Part shown: one piece after another, positions 16,343-24,711 of the stretch
How the letters are laid out: every line of letters begins with the position of its first letter
Numbering within the stretch: position 1 is the first letter of the stretch
From: Mycobacterium sherrisii
Lineage (GTDB): Bacteria > Actinomycetota > Actinomycetes > Mycobacteriales > Mycobacteriaceae
Length of the DNA: 64,000 bases
Assembly: GCF_002102355.1 (NCBI RefSeq)
Contig: NZ_LQPT01000092.1
Span: 46,707-110,706 of the forward strand
Direction of reading: 5' to 3'
Made by a program: the position numbers and the translations under genes
The notes under the pieces: model-generated
Seen by the model: the letters and a program-made list of their open reading frames with translations, nothing else
What the model was told of the DNA's origin: nothing
The model's database searches: none

Positions 16343-17724
16343 GTGGCCTGATGGATTTTGCGGCTCTGCCGCCCGAGGTGATTTCGGGTCGGATGTATGT
16401 GGGTGCGGGGTCGGGTCCGTTGGTGGGGGCGGCTGCTGCGTGGGGTGCGTTGGCGCAGACGTTGAGTTTTGCGGCGTCGTCGTATCGGGCGGTGGTGTCG
16501 GAGTTGGCGGGTGGGCCGTGGTTGGGTCCGTCGTCGTTGTCGATGGTGGCTGCGGTTTCTCCGTATGTGTCGTGGATGAGTGGTACTGCGGAGTTGGTGG
16601 GGCGCACGGCTAGTCAGGTGGGGATGGCGGCGGCGGCGTATGAGGCGGCGTTTGCGGCGACGGTGCCGCCGGCGGAGATTGAGTTGAATCGGGCGTTGTT
16701 GGCGTCGTTGGTGGCTACCAACGTGTTTGGGCAGAACACTCCGGCGATTGCGGCGACTGAGGCGCAGTATGGGCAGATGTGGGCTCAGGATGTGTCGATG
16801 ATGCAGGGGTACGCGGAGGCGTCGGCGGCGGCGACGAGGTTGACGCCGTTTAGTGCGCCGTCGCAGACCACGAGTTCGGATGGGACGAGCAATCAGGGGA
16901 CGGCCGTGGGCAAGGCCGCCGCCTCGGCCGCGGGCCCGGGTGCGCAATCGGCACTGTCGAACCTGCCCAGCATGCTGCAGCGCGCGTCGGCGGGGACCTC
17001 CTCCGAGTCGTCGCAAACATCGTCGGCGCCCGCCTCGATCCTGGACTTGTTCAACAATTTCAGTGCGAATACCGTTGGCTACCAGATTCTTTCGGAAGGC
17101 TTGAACTTCGATGCGTCGGGGGCCCTGCTGACCCTCGACCCCCCGGTCGCCGCGGCCTGGAATCCGTTGGTCAGTGCACTCTCGGCGCCGGCCACCGCCG
17201 CGTCGGCGGCATCTGACGTGTCGGGCTCGGCGCTGGCGTCGAGCAGCGGGGTGGGCGGCCCCGCCGCGGCGGGCCTGGGCAACGCGGTATCTGCCGGTCT
17301 GGGCCAGTCGGCGTCGGCCGGCGGGCTGTCGGTGCCGCAAACGTGGGACACGTCCACCCCGATTCGGTTGGCTGCGTCCGAATCGTCCGGCGCGGGACTG
17401 GATGCGCTGCCGCGGACGGGGGCTTTCTATGGCGGTATGCCGACGATGGGCCCGGTCGCCAGCGTCGTCAATGCGCCGCGCGGCGACCAGGGTCGGCTGC
17501 GGGCAGGTGCACGCCACAAGATGATTCCGGCAGTCGCCGGAGCGTCGGGGATGCACGACGATCCCGCCGGCCGGTGGATCGAACCGACGGAGCCCGACGA
17601 CGACCTGATCAGCGAGCGCGACGAACTCAACCAGCTGCGCAAGGCGATCGTCGATGTGACCAGACAGCGCGACGTCCTCAAGCGCACGGCCGCGACCTTG
17701 ATTCAGGAGGCAACCCACAAGTAG
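16339..17724 (+). CDS. PPE-family protein, SVP subfamily, type B of pair 1
   Basis: A 461-residue PPE-SVP protein whose ATG overlaps the stop of the type A gene by 4 bp (ATGA), with a second in-frame ATG at 16351 where homology begins. The PPE domain is identical to that of its partner. The C-terminal half differs: [21 protein letters not shown], a hydrophobic [13 protein letters not shown] region, GGLSVPQTW (SVP motif) and a basic, heptad-like tail (SERDELNQLRKAIVDVTRQRD). Its closest relative in the window by C-terminus is the type B gene at 21117. Co-translation with the type A protein suggests a hetero-oligomer. Confidence 0.93.
   Translation: MSGLMDFAALPPEVISGRMYVGAGSGPLVGAAAAWGALAQTLSFAASSYRAVVSELAGGPWLGPSSLSMVAAVSPYVSWMSGTAELVGRTASQVGMAAAAYEAAFAATVPPAEIELNRALLASLVATNVFGQNTPAIAATEAQYGQMWAQDVSMMQGYAEASAAATRLTPFSAPSQTTSSDGTSNQGTAVGKAAASAAGPGAQSALSNLPSMLQRASAGTSSESSQTSSAPASILDLFNNFSANTVGYQILSEGLNFDASGALLTLDPPVAAAWNPLVSALSAPATAASAASDVSGSALASSSGVGGPAAAGLGNAVSAGLGQSASAGGLSVPQTWDTSTPIRLAASESSGAGLDALPRTGAFYGGMPTMGPVASVVNAPRGDQGRLRAGARHKMIPAVAGASGMHDDPAGRWIEPTEPDDDLISERDELNQLRKAIVDVTRQRDVLKRTAATLIQEATHK
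16352..16959 (+). repeat. 608-bp exact direct repeat, copy 2 (PPE domain)
   Basis: This is the partner of 14991-15598. Perfect identity over 608 bp between adjacent genes implies very recent duplication or ongoing gene conversion, and makes the region prone to recombination or misassembly. Confidence 0.95.
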
Positions 17725-18056
17725 CCCCACAAGTAGCCCTATGCGGCACCGGTCATGACGCTGCTCAACGACATGACGCTCACCCGAATCATCGCGTCGC
17801 ACTAGACATTGCCAGGAAAGTCACAGCTGTCTGACAACGGCGCAATCTTGCCATTCATGCTCGGGTGGGTAGCTTGTATAGCGGCGTAGCCATATGGGCC
17901 GCCCGGACGAGCTCGCCGTACCCGGACAGCGACAAGACGGCGAATACGGGGTGTGTGGCGCGCCGGTGCCCAGAGCGGGTGTTTGAGTTCACTGCTGATT
18001 TGCCGGTCGCCGAGTCATCCTCTGCCGTATTTGGTACTCGACGAGAGGAAGCAGTG
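17725..18056. other. Intergenic region before ureohydrolase gene
   Basis: These 332 bp hold no supported gene. A short duplication of CACAAGTAGCCC follows the PPE stop. The open frame continuing upstream of the ureohydrolase ATG (from 17865) lacks a ribosome site and resembles no family. I looked for a guanidine riboswitch fold and saw none I could support. No copy of the GAAAC/CTATC element is present here. Confidence 0.5.
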
Positions 18057-19220
18057 ATGTTCAATCCGTTCGCCGGTCAGGCCGACATCCCCAACCGGGA
18101 GGGTGCGTGGGCCCAGCAGGCCGAGGCGGAACTGTCCACCCGCCGTCACCGCGAGGAGATCGAGCGCTGCCTGGCCCACGGGCTTGAAGCCGCGCCGACC
18201 ATCAACGACCGCACGCTGTCGACGTTTGCGCGCGGTGAATTGCCGCACTTCGCCGGGGAGCGTGGGACGTTTCTGAAGTGCCCGTTTCTCGAGGATGTGC
18301 ATGATGTGGGCGACGCCGAGGTGGCGGTCTTCGGGGCACCACTAGACGCGGGGACCACCTATCGGCCGGGCACGCGGTTCGGCCCGATGGGAATTCGCCG
18401 CTCTACCAACCTCTTTGGCACGTATTGTTACGAGCTCGGTGTGGATCTGCGCGAGCAGCTCAACATCGTCGACATCGGCGACGTCGTCACCATTCCGGCC
18501 AACATCGAGAAGTCGTTCGACCAGATCAGCACCGCGATGTCGCACGTGGTGTCGCAGGGCGTGTTTCCGGTGATTCTGGGTGGTGATCACTCGATCGGGT
18601 TCCCGACGGTGCGCGGGCTGGCCCCCCACATGGACGGCAACGTCGGCATCATCCACTTCGATCGACATGTCGACACCCAGGAGACCGATCTCGACGAGCG
18701 GATGCACACCACACCGTGGTTCCACGCCACCAACATCAAGAACGCGCCCGCCACGAACCTGGTGCAGATCGGCATCGGCGGGTGGCAGGCCCCGCGGGCC
18801 GGTGTCCAGGTGGGCCGGCAGCGCGGCAGCACCGTGATCACGGTCGGTGACGTGGAGCGAGTGGGCATCGAGAAGGTCGCCGAGATCGCCCTGGAGACCG
18901 CTTGGAAGGACGCCAAGGCCGTGTATCTGTCGTTCGACATCGACGTGATCGATGCGGGTTTCGTGCCCGGTACCGGCTGGCCCGAGCCGGGCGGCCTGCT
19001 GCCCCGGGAGGCGCTCAACCTGATCCGGCTGATCTCGGAGCCCGGGTTGAATGGCATCGAGGTGGTGGAGTGCTCACCGCCGTATGACTGGGCCGAACAG
19101 ACCGCGTTGATGAGCAGCCGGGTCATCCTGGACAGCCTGGCGGTAATGGTGCGCGCGGGCAAACTGGGCAAAAAACCGGCCGCCCTCAACCGGCACGCCT
19201 GGGGACCCTACACCGATTAG
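18057..19220 (+). CDS. Ureohydrolase (agmatinase/guanidine hydrolase class)
   Basis: A 387-residue arginase-superfamily enzyme that hydrolyses a guanidino group to urea. The ATG at 18057 follows GAGAGGAAG. The binuclear metal ligands are complete: H178 in GGDHS, D202/H204/D206 in FDRHVD, D294/D296 in SFDIDVID. The N-terminal extension of roughly 85 residues before the core makes it much longer than E. coli agmatinase (about 306). It is nearly the length of the cyanobacterial Ni-dependent guanidine hydrolase Sll1077 (about 390, from memory). W308 in GTGWPEPGG sits where most agmatinases have a small residue and would narrow the pocket. It lies between two PPE pairs and within a split urease locus, so released urea could be used at once. 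Agmatine, guanidinobutyrate and guanidine are all possible substrates. Confidence 0.93.
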   Translation: MFNPFAGQADIPNREGAWAQQAEAELSTRRHREEIERCLAHGLEAAPTINDRTLSTFARGELPHFAGERGTFLKCPFLEDVHDVGDAEVAVFGAPLDAGTTYRPGTRFGPMGIRRSTNLFGTYCYELGVDLREQLNIVDIGDVVTIPANIEKSFDQISTAMSHVVSQGVFPVILGGDHSIGFPTVRGLAPHMDGNVGIIHFDRHVDTQETDLDERMHTTPWFHATNIKNAPATNLVQIGIGGWQAPRAGVQVGRQRGSTVITVGDVERVGIEKVAEIALETAWKDAKAVYLSFDIDVIDAGFVPGTGWPEPGGLLPREALNLIRLISEPGLNGIEVVECSPPYDWAEQTALMSSRVILDSLAVMVRAGKLGKKPAALNRHAWGPYTD

Positions 19221-19758
19221 CGGCGCCGGCGGTCGCGTGATCAGCCCTCGGCTAACCGCCCCATCCGTGCCCACATGCGATGAACATGCCTGCGGTGCAA
19301 TGGATCTGAGGGAGGCGCCCCTCATCGCGTAACCCCGTGACCGCGGACATCCAGGCCGCTAGACATGGCCGCCCTGAGGTTGCTTGGCGGTCATGTAGCG
19401 AATGATTATTCCGAGGTGGTGCGGCCCTTCTCTGGGCGCCTGCCGGAAGTACGCGCCACCCGTTCCGATGGCTGACACGCCACCGCTGGAACATCCGAAC
19501 CCCCATGATAGGCCTTGTCCTACAGCATGATTCAACCGACAGCGTTGCGCGATGCGGGCGCCGCCGGGGCCGGGCCCTGACGGGTCTCGACGGCGTCGAC
19601 AGACGCCGGGGGCACGGCCTCTCAGCAAATTGCCAGTGATTAACCATAGTTATTACAGGCGCACTGGTGGATATTGCTACTCATGCGGCGGTCACAGTCC
19701 AATTCGATCCGGCCGCAGGCGATTTGGCGGCTGGGGGGCGTGTGACGGGGGTTCGGTG
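19221..19758. promoter_or_regulatory. Promoter region of PPE pair 2 with partial regulatory element
   Basis: These 538 bp hold no supported gene. At 19523-19535 the 13-mer CAGCATGATTCAA exactly repeats the core of regulatory copy A (3896-3908), but the GAAAC boxes and CTATC dyad are absent. An AT-rich stretch at 19638-19660 lies about 100 bp before the PPE start. It probably carries the pair 2 promoter; shared regulation with the element copies is uncertain. Confidence 0.4.
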
Positions 19759-21120
19759 ATGGATTTTGCGGCGCTGCCGCCGGAGGTCAACTCCGGCCGC
19801 ATGTACGCCGGCGCGGGAGTGGGGACGCTGCTGGCCGCAACGTCGGCGTGGGACGCACTGGCGGCGGAGTTGAGTGTGGCGGCGGGGTCGTATCGGTCGG
19901 TGGTGGCGGAGTTGACGGGTGGGCCGTGGGTGGGTCCGTCGTCGACGGTGATGGCGGCTGCGGTGGCTCCGTTTGTGTCGTGGCTGAGTGGTGTTGCGGT
20001 GCAGGCGCAGCAGACGGCGGGTCAGCTTGCGGCGGCGGTGGCGGCCTATGAGGCGGCGTTTGCGGCGACGGTGCCGCCGGCGCAGATTGAGGTGAATCGG
20101 GCGTTGTTGGCGTCGTTGGTGGCCACGAATGTGTTGGGGCAGAACACGCCGGCGATTGCGGCGACCGAGGCGCAGTACGGCGAGATGTGGGCGCAAGACG
20201 CCGCGGCGATGTATGGCTATGCGGGGGCGTCGGCGGCGGCGACCAGGGTGACTGCCTTCAGCGCGCCACCACAGACCACCGACCCATCGGGCACCACCAA
20301 CCAAACCAGCGCGGTCGGGCAAGCCGCCGGATCCGCGGTTGGGCCCGGCGCACGCTCGGCGCTCGCGAACGTCCCCAACCTGCTGCAGAATCTTTCGGCG
20401 GGCTCGATCGCCACCCCGGCGGACCTCGACCCCGGCCTGGGCGGCCTGCTCGACGCCCCGAGTGGCGGCCCCACCGGACTCAACCTGTTCACCCAGAATG
20501 TCGGGAACTGGGCCCTGGTCCTCAGTGGGCCGTTGTTCACCGCATCCGGGATTACGCCGCTGCTGGGCGGACTGTACGGGCTGGCGTTGCCCACAGCCGC
20601 GGCCGTGGCCTCCGACGTTTCGCCGGCGGACGCCGGACTAGGCAACCTGGTGAGTTCCGCCGGCCCGGCCGCCGGTTCGGTATCGGCGAGCGTGGGCAAG
20701 GCGGCCACGGTTGGCGAGTTGTCGGTCCCCCAAACATGGGGCTCCGCGCCCTCGGTTCGGTTGGCCGCCAGCGCATCTGCGCTTCCGGTGGCCGGGCCCG
20801 CCGGCGTGCCGGCGGGTGCGGCGGTGCCGGGCGGATTTTTCGGCGTTCCCCCGATCGGCAGCCTGGTCAACGCGCCCCGGGGCGAGCAGACCCGGGCGCG
20901 CAGCGGCTCGGACCAAAAAGTCATTCCGGCAATGCCCGGCGAGCCCGGGCCCGCCGAGCAGATTGCCGCGCCCACGCGGCCGCAACCGGCCCGCCGCCAC
21001 GTGGCCAGCGAGCTCAGCGAAGCCGAGCGCGACGAGCTGGAGAAGTTGCGCAAGGGCATCGCCGAAGTCGCATCGGAGCGCGATGCGGCAGCCCGCCTGA
21101 TCAAGGAGGCGATGCTGTGA
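19759..21120 (+). CDS. PPE-family protein, SVP subfamily, type A of pair 2
   Basis: A 453-residue paralogue of the type A gene at 14990. It has the PPE domain ([35 protein letters not shown]), a hydrophobic [21 protein letters not shown] segment nearly the same as in pair 1, GELSVPQTW, and the acidic-basic tail [19 protein letters not shown]. The ATG at 19759 is used because PPE homology starts there; an in-frame GTG lies one codon upstream and only a weak G-rich ribosome site is present. C-terminally it groups with the pair 1 type A gene, but N-terminally with its own neighbour, showing conversion within each pair. Confidence 0.93.
   Translation: MDFAALPPEVNSGRMYAGAGVGTLLAATSAWDALAAELSVAAGSYRSVVAELTGGPWVGPSSTVMAAAVAPFVSWLSGVAVQAQQTAGQLAAAVAAYEAAFAATVPPAQIEVNRALLASLVATNVLGQNTPAIAATEAQYGEMWAQDAAAMYGYAGASAAATRVTAFSAPPQTTDPSGTTNQTSAVGQAAGSAVGPGARSALANVPNLLQNLSAGSIATPADLDPGLGGLLDAPSGGPTGLNLFTQNVGNWALVLSGPLFTASGITPLLGGLYGLALPTAAAVASDVSPADAGLGNLVSSAGPAAGSVSASVGKAATVGELSVPQTWGSAPSVRLAASASALPVAGPAGVPAGAAVPGGFFGVPPIGSLVNAPRGEQTRARSGSDQKVIPAMPGEPGPAEQIAAPTRPQPARRHVASELSEAERDELEKLRKGIAEVASERDAAARLIKEAML
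19858..20312 (+). repeat. 455-bp near-exact direct repeat, copy 1 (PPE domain, pair 2)
   Basis: This matches 21228-21682 at an offset of 1370 bp with one mismatch (GAG versus GCG in the TACGGC-GAG/GCG-ATG stretch). The first 61 bp of the two genes are also identical, separated by a divergent patch of about 38 bp. This is a mosaic pattern typical of gene conversion. Confidence 0.92.
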
Positions 21121-22496
21121 CCGCGCCGATGGATTTTGCGGCGCTGCCGCCGGAGGTCAACTCCGGCCGCATGTACGCCGGCGCGGGAGCGGGCTCGTGG
21201 GCGTCGGCCGGCGCCGCCTGGACGAAGCTGGCGGCGGAGTTGAGTGTGGCGGCGGGGTCGTATCGGTCGGTGGTGGCGGAGTTGACGGGTGGGCCGTGGG
21301 TGGGTCCGTCGTCGACGGTGATGGCGGCTGCGGTGGCTCCGTTTGTGTCGTGGCTGAGTGGTGTTGCGGTGCAGGCGCAGCAGACGGCGGGTCAGCTTGC
21401 GGCGGCGGTGGCGGCCTATGAGGCGGCGTTTGCGGCGACGGTGCCGCCGGCGCAGATTGAGGTGAATCGGGCGTTGTTGGCGTCGTTGGTGGCCACGAAT
21501 GTGTTGGGGCAGAACACGCCGGCGATTGCGGCGACCGAGGCGCAGTACGGCGCGATGTGGGCGCAAGACGCCGCGGCGATGTATGGCTATGCGGGGGCGT
21601 CGGCGGCGGCGACCAGGGTGACTGCCTTCAGCGCGCCACCACAGACCACCGACCCATCGGGCACCACCAACCAAACCAGCGCCGTTGTCAGGCAAGCAGT
21701 CTCGGGGTCCAACCAAAGCGTCCAGTCGGCGCTCTCCCAGGTGCCCAATCTGCTCCGACAAGCCGGGGCGGGACCGCAGTCCGGGACACCCGCGACGCCC
21801 TCCGGGGGCTCGCTGCTGGACCTGTTCAACAACTTCAGCGCCAACACCATCGGATACCAGATCCTGTCCGAGGGGTTGAACTTCGACGCCTCCGGTACCT
21901 TGCTGACCCTGGCGCCGCCGGTCGCCGCGGCCTGGAACCCGTTGGTCAGTTCGCTGTCGGCCCCGGCGACCGCCGCCTCCTCGGTGACGGGATCCGGTTC
22001 GGCCCTGGTCAATTCCTCCGCTGCCGCGGGCTCCGGCGGGGTGTCCGCCGACGTGGGGCGAGCCGCCACGGTCGGCCAGTTGTCGGTGCCGCAATCGTGG
22101 GCCAACTCCCCCGCCGTCCGGCTGGCCGCTACCCAGTCGTCTGGTGCCAATCTGAACGCGCTCCCGCCGGCCGGGCCGATCGGGCCGGGTTTCTACGGTG
22201 GCGTGCCGCCGATGGGGCCGGTGGCCAGTGTGGTCAATGCGCCGCGAAGCGACCAGGGCCGGCTCCGAACGAGCGCACGCCACAAGGTAATTCCCGCAGC
22301 AGGTGTGGAAGCTGATCGGGAACGGGATCCCGCGCGGCACTGGGTCGAGCCCGCGCCGTCGGCCGAGGGCGACGGCGCGGTCAGCGAGCGCGACGAGCTG
22401 ATCGCACTGCGCAAGGCGATGGCCGACGTCACCCGACAGCGCGACGTCCTCAAACGTACGGCCGCGACGCTGATCAAGGAGGCAACGCAGAAGTAG
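21117..22496 (+). CDS. PPE-family protein, SVP subfamily, type B of pair 2
   Basis: A 459-residue PPE-SVP protein. The start is GTG at 21117, overlapping the type A stop by 4 bp with AAGGAGG a few bases upstream, exactly mirroring pair 1. The long frame continuing upstream on this strand is an artefact of the preceding gene. Features are the PPE domain, [43 protein letters not shown] and the tail [22 protein letters not shown]. It is the type B paralogue of 16339. The next gene, a permease, starts 57 bp later, so PPE pair and permease are probably one transcript: outer and inner membrane uptake steps together. Confidence 0.92.
   Translation: MTAPMDFAALPPEVNSGRMYAGAGAGSWASAGAAWTKLAAELSVAAGSYRSVVAELTGGPWVGPSSTVMAAAVAPFVSWLSGVAVQAQQTAGQLAAAVAAYEAAFAATVPPAQIEVNRALLASLVATNVLGQNTPAIAATEAQYGAMWAQDAAAMYGYAGASAAATRVTAFSAPPQTTDPSGTTNQTSAVVRQAVSGSNQSVQSALSQVPNLLRQAGAGPQSGTPATPSGGSLLDLFNNFSANTIGYQILSEGLNFDASGTLLTLAPPVAAAWNPLVSSLSAPATAASSVTGSGSALVNSSAAAGSGGVSADVGRAATVGQLSVPQSWANSPAVRLAATQSSGANLNALPPAGPIGPGFYGGVPPMGPVASVVNAPRSDQGRLRTSARHKVIPAAGVEADRERDPARHWVEPAPSAEGDGAVSERDELIALRKAMADVTRQRDVLKRTAATLIKEATQK
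21228..21682 (+). repeat. 455-bp near-exact direct repeat, copy 2 (PPE domain, pair 2)
   Basis: This is the partner of 19858-20312, with one mismatch. It shows the same shift in codon style between the repeated N-terminal half and the unique C-terminal half as pair 1. Confidence 0.92.
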
Positions 22497-22553
22497 CGAC
22501 AAACGCACTGTGCGCGTCTCGTTTTGGCCATCGACGATTGGAACTCAGAGCAG

Positions 22554-24050
22554 ATGTTCTCCACCAAACCGGAAACCCGTTGCGCGGCAGACATTGTGAC
22601 CCCCGACGACGAGGACCAGGCGCAACTCGCGGCCCTGGGATTCCAGTCCGACTTCAAACGGGACATGAGTCCCTGGGCGAACTTCTCGTTGGGGTTCACC
22701 TATCTGTCGCCGGTGGTCGGGATCTACACGGTGTTCGCCTTCGCGCTGGCGACCGCGGGCCCGCCGATGATCTGGAGCCTGCTGATCGCCGGGGCCGGAC
22801 AGCTGCTGGTCGCGCTGGTGTTCAGTGAAGTGGTGGCGCAATTCCCGGTGGCCGGCGGAGTCTACCCGTGGGCCCGCCGCCTGTGGGGACGCAAGTGGGC
22901 GTGGATGACCGGCTGGGTGTACATGTTCACGCTGCTGGCGCTGTTGGCCGACGCGGCCTACGGCGCCGGTCCGTACGTGGCAGATGTGTTCGGCTTCAAG
23001 CCATCTGCGCACGCCACCGTGCTGTGTGCACTCGTCATGCTGGCGTTGGCCACGACGATCAACATGACCGGAACCAAGATACTGGGGTACTTCGCCATTT
23101 TCGGGTTCAGCGCGGAGTTGATCGGCGCCGTCGTCGTCGGGGTCTGGCTGCTGTGTACCCAGCGCCACCACAACCTCGGCGTACTTTTCCACAGCTTCGG
23201 CGCGCAAGGCCACCACAGCTACACCTACGCCTTCCTGGCCGCCAGTTTGATCGCGCTCTACCAATTCTTCGGTTTCGAAGCCTGCGGCGACGTCGCCGAG
23301 GAAGTCCGCAACCCCGGCGTTCAAATCCCAAAGGCCATGCGCCGCACCATCTACGTCGGCGGCTCGGCGGCCACCTTCGTCTGCTTGAGCCTGATCCTGT
23401 CGGTCACCGATTTCGGCGCGGTGATCAGCGGCAAGGACGCCGACCCGATCGACACCATCCTGAAGACGGCGTTCGGCGGCCTGGGCGCCAAGGTCGTCCT
23501 CTGCATCGTGCTGATCTCGTTCGTGTCGTGCGCACTGAGCCTGCAGGCCGCCGCCAGTCGGCTGATCTACTCCTACGGCCGCGACGACATGATCATCGGT
23601 TCGCGACTGTTGGCGCGGTTCGATCACAAGCGGCACGTGCCGCCGTACTCGCTGCTGATCGCTGTGATCATTCCGGCGGTGTTGATCGTCGGTTCGCTGA
23701 TCTCCAGCGATGCGCTGACCAAGCTCGTCAGCTTCGGCTCGGTGGGCGTCTACATCGCCTTCCAGATGGTCGTGCTGGCCGCCCTGCGCGCCCGGGTCAA
23801 CGGCTGGGTACCCAGCGGCAAGTACCGTCTGGGCCGGTGGGGAATGCCGGTCAACATCGGTGCGCTGGTCTACGGCGTCGCGGCGATAGTCAACCTGGCC
23901 TGGCCGCGCGAGCCCTACCAGCCCTGGTATGACGACTACATCATTCTGCTGATGTCGGTCACCATCATCGGGCTCGGCATCGGGTACCTCGCCCTGACCC
24001 GGGCGCACACCAAAAGCGATGCGCCGCACGCCGATGCTATCCCGAAATAG
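22554..24050 (+). CDS. APC-superfamily amine/amino acid permease
   Basis: A 498-residue transporter with about 12 helices. It has the APC features FSLGFTYLSPVVGIYTVFAFALATAGP, LVFSEVVAQFPVAGGVYPWARRLWG and, in a loop, FEACGDVAEEVRNPGVQIPKAMRR, like eukaryotic-type GABA/choline and bacterial amine permeases. I take the ATG at 22554; a TTG-initiated frame begins 10 codons earlier without a ribosome site. It follows PPE pair 2 by 57 bp and converges on ureF 18 bp away, marking the right edge of the island. A different subgroup from the permease at 5740, it suggests the island imports more than one compound. Confidence 0.9.
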   Translation: MFSTKPETRCAADIVTPDDEDQAQLAALGFQSDFKRDMSPWANFSLGFTYLSPVVGIYTVFAFALATAGPPMIWSLLIAGAGQLLVALVFSEVVAQFPVAGGVYPWARRLWGRKWAWMTGWVYMFTLLALLADAAYGAGPYVADVFGFKPSAHATVLCALVMLALATTINMTGTKILGYFAIFGFSAELIGAVVVGVWLLCTQRHHNLGVLFHSFGAQGHHSYTYAFLAASLIALYQFFGFEACGDVAEEVRNPGVQIPKAMRRTIYVGGSAATFVCLSLILSVTDFGAVISGKDADPIDTILKTAFGGLGAKVVLCIVLISFVSCALSLQAAASRLIYSYGRDDMIIGSRLLARFDHKRHVPPYSLLIAVIIPAVLIVGSLISSDALTKLVSFGSVGVYIAFQMVVLAALRARVNGWVPSGKYRLGRWGMPVNIGALVYGVAAIVNLAWPREPYQPWYDDYIILLMSVTIIGLGIGYLALTRAHTKSDAPHADAIPK

Positions 24051-24068
24051 TCAGTGCCCGAACAAGGT

Positions 24069-24704
24069 TCACGATACGAACAGCGGCTGCTCGCGCCGCG
24101 CATGGCGTTCGGCCAAGGTGTCGAGCAAGGGGTCGGACAGATCGGCCAGTCCGGCGGCCGCCTGCGCCGCGGTGCTCTCGCACAGCTGGGCCAGCCGAAA
24201 CGTCAACGCCGACACGTCGGCCGGATCGAGGGCCAGCAGCCGCTGCGCCGCGGTCGCCGAAGTCGTCATCGTGGTGTAGACGATCGCGAGGGCGTTCTGT
24301 TGCGGATCCAGGCCGCTGACTGCGCCGACCCGTCCGGATGCGACGGCAAGATGCGGCCGGGCACCCAGGTCGGTCCAGCAGGCGGTCGGCCACACGCGCC
24401 GCGCCAGTCGGATCAGCCCGCGGCCCTGGCTGCGCGATGCCTGCCGGGCCGCCAGTGCCGGTGTGCGGGCATCGGTTTCGTGCTCGGCCCGCTCGATGCC
24501 CAGCTCGCCGCGCTGGACCGCCACCGCAATCGAGGCGGTCACCAAACCATGGCTGCGGATCCTGCGGCGTAAGAAGGCCTCGAGGGTCTCGACGTTGACC
24601 ACCAGGGCGCCGGCTATGGCCTCCTCGACGCCGCCGGAGTGCGCGTGCGAGCCGGCCGGTAATCGAGAATCGGCCAGGGTCAGCAGCGTCGCCAGCACGG
24701 ACAT
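24069..24704 (-). CDS. ureF: Urease accessory protein UreF
   Basis: A 211-residue all-helical UreF that bridges UreD and UreG and gates nickel delivery. It has the N-terminal LADSRLPAGSHAHSGGVEEA stretch, with the conserved D-S-R/x-x-P-x-G-x-x-x-H-S-G-G pattern. The ATG at 24704 lies 7 bp after the ureC stop. The length equals that of M. tuberculosis UreF. It is the last gene of the ureABCF transcript; where ureG would normally follow, the convergent permease gene of the island begins. Confidence 0.94.
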   Translation of the reverse strand: MSVLATLLTLADSRLPAGSHAHSGGVEEAIAGALVVNVETLEAFLRRRIRSHGLVTASIAVAVQRGELGIERAEHETDARTPALAARQASRSQGRGLIRLARRVWPTACWTDLGARPHLAVASGRVGAVSGLDPQQNALAIVYTTMTTSATAAQRLLALDPADVSALTFRLAQLCESTAAQAAAGLADLSDPLLDTLAERHARREQPLFVS

Positions 24705-24711
24705 GAAGATC

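Noticed and set aside
15532-17802. A 756-codon Arg-rich minus-strand frame over the PPE genes
   Set aside because: It is complementary to the repetitive GCG/GTG-rich PPE coding sequence. The same artefact recurs over pair 2.
17725-18056. A guanidine riboswitch before the ureohydrolase gene
   Set aside because: I looked for conserved guanidine-aptamer strings and paired hairpins and found nothing convincing. A covariance search would settle it.
3549-24068. A transposon, prophage or integrative element carrying the island
   Set aside because: No transposase, integrase, tRNA or terminal repeats are visible. The repeated element copies look like promoters, not att sites, and do not lie at the island ends.
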